Part shown: positions 14,101 through 16,244 of the stretch, one piece after another
Position numbering within the stretch: position 1 is the first letter of the stretch
Layout of the letters: each line of letters starts with the position of its first letter
NCBI GenBank assembly: GCA_009782085.1
Contig: WQUN01000034.1
Span: 1-16,244, forward strand
Reading direction: 5' to 3'
Length of the DNA stretch: 16,244 nt
Origin: Bacillota bacterium
GTDB taxonomy: Bacteria > Bacillota > Clostridia > Lachnospirales > WQUN01
The notes under the pieces: generated by a model
The model's database searches: none
What the model was told of the DNA's origin: nothing
What the model saw: the letters and a program-made list of their open reading frames with translations, nothing else
Position numbers and translations under genes: made by a program

Positions 14101-14532
14101 TCGATGCTCTCGATCATCAAGAAAGAGCTCGACAAGCTCGGCCTCAGGTACCTCTACCTGGACGGCGCGACGCCCTCCAAGACGCGCATGGACATGGCCT
14201 CCAGCTTCAACCGCGGCGAGAACGACCTGTTCCTTATCTCTCTGAAGGCCGGCGGCACGGGGCTAAACCTCACGGGAGCGGACGTGGTCATGCACTTCGA
14301 CCCGTGGTGGAACCCGGCGGTCATGGATCAGGCCTCGGACAGGGCCCACCGCATCGGCCAGAAGCGCGCCGTCCAGGTCTTCCGCTTCGTGGCCAAGGAC
14401 ACCATCGAGGAGAAGATAATCGAGCTGCACGACAAAAAGCGGAACCTGGTGGACAATGTGCTGACCCAGGGCGAGCAGTTTTTGAGCAGCATGTCGGAGG
14501 CGGAGGTCAGGGCGCTGTTTGGGGAGAGGTAA
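11122..14532 (+). CDS. SWIM zinc-finger SNF2-family helicase/translocase
   Basis: This 1136-aa protein is a double-stranded-DNA translocase of the Swi2/Snf2 family. The N-terminal SWIM zinc finger has ligands C74, C76, C86 and H88 (YRCDCESHHIWKGACKHVV). A SNF2-associated middle region follows. The motor has motif I DDMGLGKT (about 690-697), motif II DEAQ (798-801), TGTPIEN (motif III), and C-terminal helicase motifs FNRGENDLFLISLKAGGTGL and SDRAHRIGQKRAVQVFRF (about 1072-1090). All motor motifs are intact, so it should be active. A low-complexity insert with repeated DGKP lies at about 412-473. A weak AAGAGGT site precedes the ATG. It is similar to Bacillus YwqA-type proteins, whose role is poorly known. 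Confidence 0.93.
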   Translation: MNYDISKGQILSLASNPDVYMRGEKYFRDEKITSAAFHELGGGEQIVFQVEGNYRNYRTVLEFDSAGGLIGYRCDCESHHIWKGACKHVVAGLLCLLNGSVKELDLMGSQRAARGLADAIEKRVFYEIDSEFALSQGGAEEVYTLSPLLIVDGPENVRAEFSVGGSRMYIIKNIPKFLGQFKQSEQAEYGKTVIVHNPAFFTGDSRRMLEYLQGELEISEEFGRGGARSHHFYSSAPDDGRCHSLSRRNTDRFMGFLHDKTVTVRFSATKRTLDMPVKREMPPFSFALEQDGNGAVLRGEPRRYTTLTGEKFKYFFLDDRICAVGAGDGEILAAVQEAVNRTTGGRLLFSGDSYAKLLTVALPRLRKLNVISRITGSAPELSFAKFVPRLYFDAEGGDVSCKADFAYLRPFAEGKPLDAADGKPMDDGGSADGKPVDGAGGKPAENRPEAAGSGPDESSPAADAAQEPPAVRDLAGEYRVLRRLQTLGFVKTPGDKFTLSGDELIYEFLHYGINGLYDQCEVYVTDRLRNKTAKASKFNMGVRIAGNLLELRMDSAGYTFADLADALESIKEKKRYFRLRDGRFLNLENDELQSAAAVLTALDVSRKDAAKETITLPKYRALYLDSLIRDSAAFDRDENFEKLAGDFRRIEGRDFPAPPSLERVLREYQKTGFKWLKTLAGYGFGGILADDMGLGKTLQVIALLLSEKERAAGEKDGGADRQYAKLALVVAPTSLLFNWESEIKRFAPELSTAVISGAPEKRREILAQDADVYITTYDMLKRDIGNYQGVKFAFTVADEAQNIKNHLTQNSLAVKAVEAGVRFALTGTPIENSLSELWSIFDFIMPGYLHSAGRFARLYETPIVKNGDQNQAQLLRKQIAPFLLRRVKSDVLKELPEKTETTLYAELYEEQKKIYLAHMLKARGELREILGGGFEKGRIRILSLLLQLRQICCHPALFVDNYDGGSGKLDMAVETVQMALDSGHRILLFSQFTSMLSIIKKELDKLGLRYLYLDGATPSKTRMDMASSFNRGENDLFLISLKAGGTGLNLTGADVVMHFDPWWNPAVMDQASDRAHRIGQKRAVQVFRFVAKDTIEEKIIELHDKKRNLVDNVLTQGEQFLSSMSEAEVRALFGER
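12355..12540 (+). repeat. Low-complexity insert in the helicase gene encoding repeated DGKP
   Basis: The encoded segment starts EGKPLDAADGKPMDDG, continues with ADGKPVDGAGGKP, and ends in an Ala/Pro/Ser/Glu-rich tract before VRDLAGEY. Four GKP units occur within about 30 residues. It lies between the associated domain and the motor, and probably forms a disordered linker. Confidence 0.75.
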
Positions 14533-14571
14533 AAGCGGAAATGGAAAACTCATACATGGCTTTTATAAACT

Positions 14572-14641
14572 GTCATCCTGAGCGAAGCGAAGGATCTTAA
14601 AAACGCCAAAACATAAGATTCTTCGCTACGCTCAGAATGAC
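14572..14641. repeat. Inverted pair of 'CATCCTGAGCG' repeats after the helicase gene
   Basis: The 28-nt arms 14572-14599 and 14614-14641 match at 25 of 28 positions as reverse complements around a 14-nt loop. The pair lies 39 bp past the helicase stop and is followed by AAAAAGGG. It may serve as the 3' hairpin of the citrate synthase-helicase transcript, though no T-tract follows. Confidence 0.88.
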
Positions 14642-14731
14642 AAAAAGGGTTGATAGAAGTTACCTGATGTATTTATAATTATCCTTTCCGATCATTCCAA
14701 AAAAATCAGCTAAAAGCAGCCTCTATAAACC

Positions 14732-14757
14732 GTCCTCCTGAGCGAAGCGAAGGATCT
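14732..14757 (+). repeat. Single 'CCTGAGCG' dispersed repeat
   Basis: GTCCTCCTGAGCGAAGCGAA and the following GGATCT belong to the same family. The copy is preceded by CCTCTATAAAC, the same flank as at 8264. Its right edge abuts the palindromic element. Confidence 0.85.
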
Positions 14758-14763
14758 ATAGCG

Positions 14764-14852
14764 GAGTGCGAAAACATTTACCGACGACGAACCGACACGA
14801 CGAACGCTTCAACGGCGTGTCGGCGACAGAGGAGGTTAATGTTTTCGCACTC
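14764..14852 (+). repeat. Palindromic element, long form
   Basis: GAGTGCGAAAACATT (14764-14778) and AATGTTTTCGCACTC (14838-14852) are perfect 15-nt inverted arms. The interior contains TTTACCGACGA and GACAGAGGAGGTTA, shared with the element at 3110-3178 in reverse orientation. An extra central segment with its own CGACACG/CGTGTCG stem is present only here. Confidence 0.85.
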
Positions 14853-14924
14853 GGTATATTGCGAGTCTCAGATTATACCGGGCCGCGAAAAAAAATTTAA
14901 GATTCGTATTAAACAGCAAAACAT

Positions 14925-14950
14925 AGATTCTTCGCTGCGCTCAGAATGAC
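14925..14950 (-). repeat. Single reverse 'CTCAGAATGAC' dispersed repeat
   Basis: AGATTCTTCGCTGCGCTCAG followed by AATGAC is a reverse copy of the dispersed family. The downstream bases GGGGCTTATAGAGGTTGCC match the reverse complement of the 8264 flank. Together with the 14732 copy it brackets the palindromic element. Confidence 0.85.
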
Positions 14951-15016
14951 AAAAAGGGGCTTATAGAGGTTGCCTTTCTTTTTGATTTTGCCGAATCGGC
15001 CGCGAAAAAGCGGCGT

Positions 15017-15055
15017 AAAAAAGGCCCTGACCGTCTTGTCGGCCAGCGGCCTTTT
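15017..15055. terminator. Bidirectional terminator hairpin
   Basis: AAAAGGCC (15019-15026) pairs with GGCCTTTT (15048-15055), and CTG-CCG with CGG-CAG inside with one mismatch and a bulge. A-run and T-run flanks allow use in both directions. It probably ends the leftward membrane-protein cassette. Confidence 0.7.
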
Positions 15056-15058
15056 ATA

Positions 15059-15358
15059 GTCGTTTCGTTTGAAATTGAGCTTCAAAATTCGCGCAAAACG
15101 CCCCTGAACATTGGTCGTTTCGCGCTCGTTTTCAGCTTATTTCAAATCGAAACAACTTAGTCGTTTCGTTTGAAATTGAGCTTCAAACTTCGCGCAAAAC
15201 GCCCCTGAACATTAGTCGTTTCGCGCTCGTTTTCAGCTTATTTCAAATCGAAACGACTTAGTCGTTTCGTTTGAAATTGAGCTTCAAACTTCGCGCAAAA
15301 CGCCCCTGAACATTGGTCGTTTCGCGCTCGTTTTCAGCTTATTTCAAATCGAAACGAC
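15059..15358 (-). repeat. Right array: three tandem copies of the 98-bp hairpin repeat
   Basis: Units lie at 15059-15156, 15160-15257 and 15261-15358, each 98 bp with TTA between them, so the period is 101 bp. They are in reverse orientation to the two units at 1263-1461. The units differ from one another at a few bases each. The loop side reads CGCCCCTGAACATT. The array starts 4 bp after the terminator stem and ends 23 bp before the stop of the leftward gene at 15382. Confidence 0.93.
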
Positions 15359-15381
15359 TTTATCGCTTCGCGCCCGCCGTG

Positions 15382-15672
15382 TTACTGTCCTTCCCGCATC
15401 TCCGGCACCTCGATGTTGTGCCGGTTCAGCACGTCGTGCAAAACCTGGATATAGTCCCTCTGCGCAGCCAGGTCCTTTTTCAGCCCCTCCACGGCCGCCT
15501 CCATCGCTTGCAGCTTGGCGTCCATCTCCTTGTAACGTATGACGGCCTTTTCCTCGATCTCCATCGCGTTTCGAATGTTGATGGTCGAGACTTCGCTTTT
15601 GTTCCGGCGCTTGTTGACCGCGGCCTGGATCAACGTCACCAGACCGCCACTGCCTATCATTGCGATAAGCAC
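15382..15672 (-). CDS. Small membrane-anchored coiled-coil protein, phage-like
   Basis: Translated from GTG at 15672 this gives 96 aa: a short N-terminal hydrophobic segment (LIAMIGSGGLVTLIQAAV), a basic NKRRNK stop-transfer, then a long predicted coiled coil (EKAVIRYKEMDAKLQAMEAA onward) and a tail YIQVLHDVLNRHNIEVPE. This topology resembles small membrane proteins near phage lysis cassettes, but I cannot assign a family. The start is odd. AAAGGAGG (15702-15709) is ideally placed, 8 nt away, for an ACG codon at 15693, which would add the residues (M)AEKVIT and an 8-bp overlap with the preceding gene. Either ACG is used or an original ATG has mutated and GTG is a fallback. Confidence 0.65.
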   Translation of the reverse strand: MLIAMIGSGGLVTLIQAAVNKRRNKSEVSTINIRNAMEIEEKAVIRYKEMDAKLQAMEAAVEGLKKDLAAQRDYIQVLHDVLNRHNIEVPEMREGQ

Positions 15673-15685
15673 CGTTATGACCTTC

Positions 15686-16066
15686 TCAGCCGTTGCCCTC
15701 GCCTCCTTTCAACCCTCGATTTACCTCGAATCTCAACCACCTGATGCTCAACAGCCGGTAAACAAGCCACGTCAGGTTAAGCACTTCAATGATGTACGAC
15801 CTGATCAGTAAATATACCGGAGTCTGATATAACACCACCAGGCTCAGAGGCACGAAGTTCGCCGCCTCTATGACAATCCCGACGTACAGCGCGTAAGTCT
15901 CCAGATACAGGCTGTACCGCGCCGCCGCGAATATGGCGACGCCGTAGATTACGACATCCATCACGAAAATCGGTATGTACGCCACCGCCGCGTGCTGGGT
16001 GATGTTCTCGCCGGAAAACAGGACGGACATGAGCAGGAAGATGACATAGAAAATGACCGCGAACAT
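15686..16066 (-). CDS. Small polytopic membrane protein, phage-like, start uncertain
   Basis: From ATG at 16066 this is 126 aa with about four hydrophobic segments (FAVIFYVIFLLMSVLF, VAYIPIFVMDVVIYGVAIFA, LYVGIVIEAANFVPLSLVVL, LIRSYIIEVLNLTWLVYRLL) and a basic C-terminus. The ATG has no ribosome-binding site. The same frame stays open upstream with coding-like codons (FYENNTRARPPSELNR) but offers no start. A GTG at 16137 with a good AAGGA site lies one frame off and stops after 21 codons. This suggests a frameshift near the true start. I do not recognise the family. Size and position next to a coiled-coil membrane protein suggest a phage or phage-remnant membrane protein pair. Confidence 0.55.
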   Translation of the reverse strand: MFAVIFYVIFLLMSVLFSGENITQHAAVAYIPIFVMDVVIYGVAIFAAARYSLYLETYALYVGIVIEAANFVPLSLVVLYQTPVYLLIRSYIIEVLNLTWLVYRLLSIRWLRFEVNRGLKGGEGNG

Positions 16067-16133
16067 CCGGTTCAGTTCGCTCGGCGGCCGGGCCCTTGTG
16101 TTATTCTCATAAAACTTTTTGACGTTCTGCCCG

Positions 16134-16244
16134 TCACTTCGCGTCCTTCCCCAGTTCCGCCCTGACCTCCGGCGCGGCGCAGAGCATGTCGATGATCTTC
16201 CCGATCGCGCCGCTGGAGACGAACCAGCGCACGACCGCCGGGAG
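16134..16244 (-). CDS. C-terminal end of an unidentified protein (cut by window edge)
   Basis: The last 36 residues and the stop are visible, containing WFVSSGAIGKIIDMLCAAPE and ending RAELGKDAK. The frame is open to the window edge with GC-rich third positions. The stop TGA overlaps a GTG with a good ribosome-binding site, the usual sign of a coupled downstream gene. No function can be assigned from this fragment. Confidence 0.55.
   Translation of the reverse strand, partial: LPAVVRWFVSSGAIGKIIDMLCAAPEVRAELGKDAK

Larger units (their letters stand above)
14533..15381. other. 849-bp repeat-filled gap with no gene
   Basis: No ORF with coding character is present. In order it holds an inverted pair of dispersed repeats (14572-14641), a single copy (14732-14757), the long palindromic element (14764-14852), another single copy (14925-14950), a terminator hairpin (15017-15055) and three 98-bp units (15059-15358). 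Confidence 0.85.

Noticed and set aside
15059..15358. Regularly spaced repeats resembling a CRISPR array
   Set aside because: Spacers are 3 bp and identical, the repeats are 98 bp, and no cas gene is present.

Overview
The window looks like the chromosome of a GC-rich, endospore-forming anaerobe of the Clostridia. The evidence is a complete eight-gene spoIIIA operon, the forespore sigma factor gene sigG, a rubredoxin-first ('reverse') rubrerythrin under a perfect Fur/PerR-type operator, and a corrinoid-type uroporphyrinogen decarboxylase-family protein. I cannot name the genus from sequence alone. No tRNA, rRNA, CRISPR array or transposase gene was found.

Layout from left to right. 3-1070 (-) is the UroD-family gene. 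1071-1526 has no gene and holds two tandem copies of a 98-bp hairpin repeat. 1527-2300 (+) is sigG, whose stop codon lies inside a heptanucleotide repeat, followed by a bidirectional terminator shared with the convergent rubrerythrin gene 2455-3000 (-). 3110-3229 holds a palindromic element and a terminator-like hairpin. 3298-9384 (-) is the spoIIIA operon, read AA to AH from right to left, with a good sigma-E-like promoter at 9532-9561. Repetitive DNA has accumulated inside the operon: 398 bp between spoIIIAB and spoIIIAC, and 125 bp between spoIIIAA and spoIIIAB. 9745-11115 (+) is a citrate synthase with its own sigma-A promoter, followed after 6 bp by a SWIM-SNF2 helicase at 11122-14532 (+). 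14533-15381 has no gene and is almost wholly repeats, ending in three tandem copies of the same 98-bp unit in the opposite orientation. 15382-16244 (-) is a compact cassette of small membrane proteins that looks phage-derived and whose start sites appear damaged.

Function. Sigma-E in the mother cell would transcribe spoIIIA. SpoIIIAA to AH build the secretion-like 'feeding tube' channel between mother cell and forespore, and that channel is needed for late forespore gene expression driven by sigma-G. sigG and spoIIIA are therefore linked in function but lie in opposite orientations here. The usual clostridial neighbour of sigG (spoIIGA-sigE) is absent.

The most unusual feature is the repeat landscape. 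A precisely periodic 98-bp hairpin unit (period 101, with 3-bp TAA/TTA spacers) occurs twice on the left and three times, inverted, on the right, bracketing about 13.6 kb of sporulation and housekeeping genes. A second palindromic element is nested inside in the same inverted arrangement. A 7-bp tandem repeat occurs both at the sigG stop codon and inside the spoIIIA operon.
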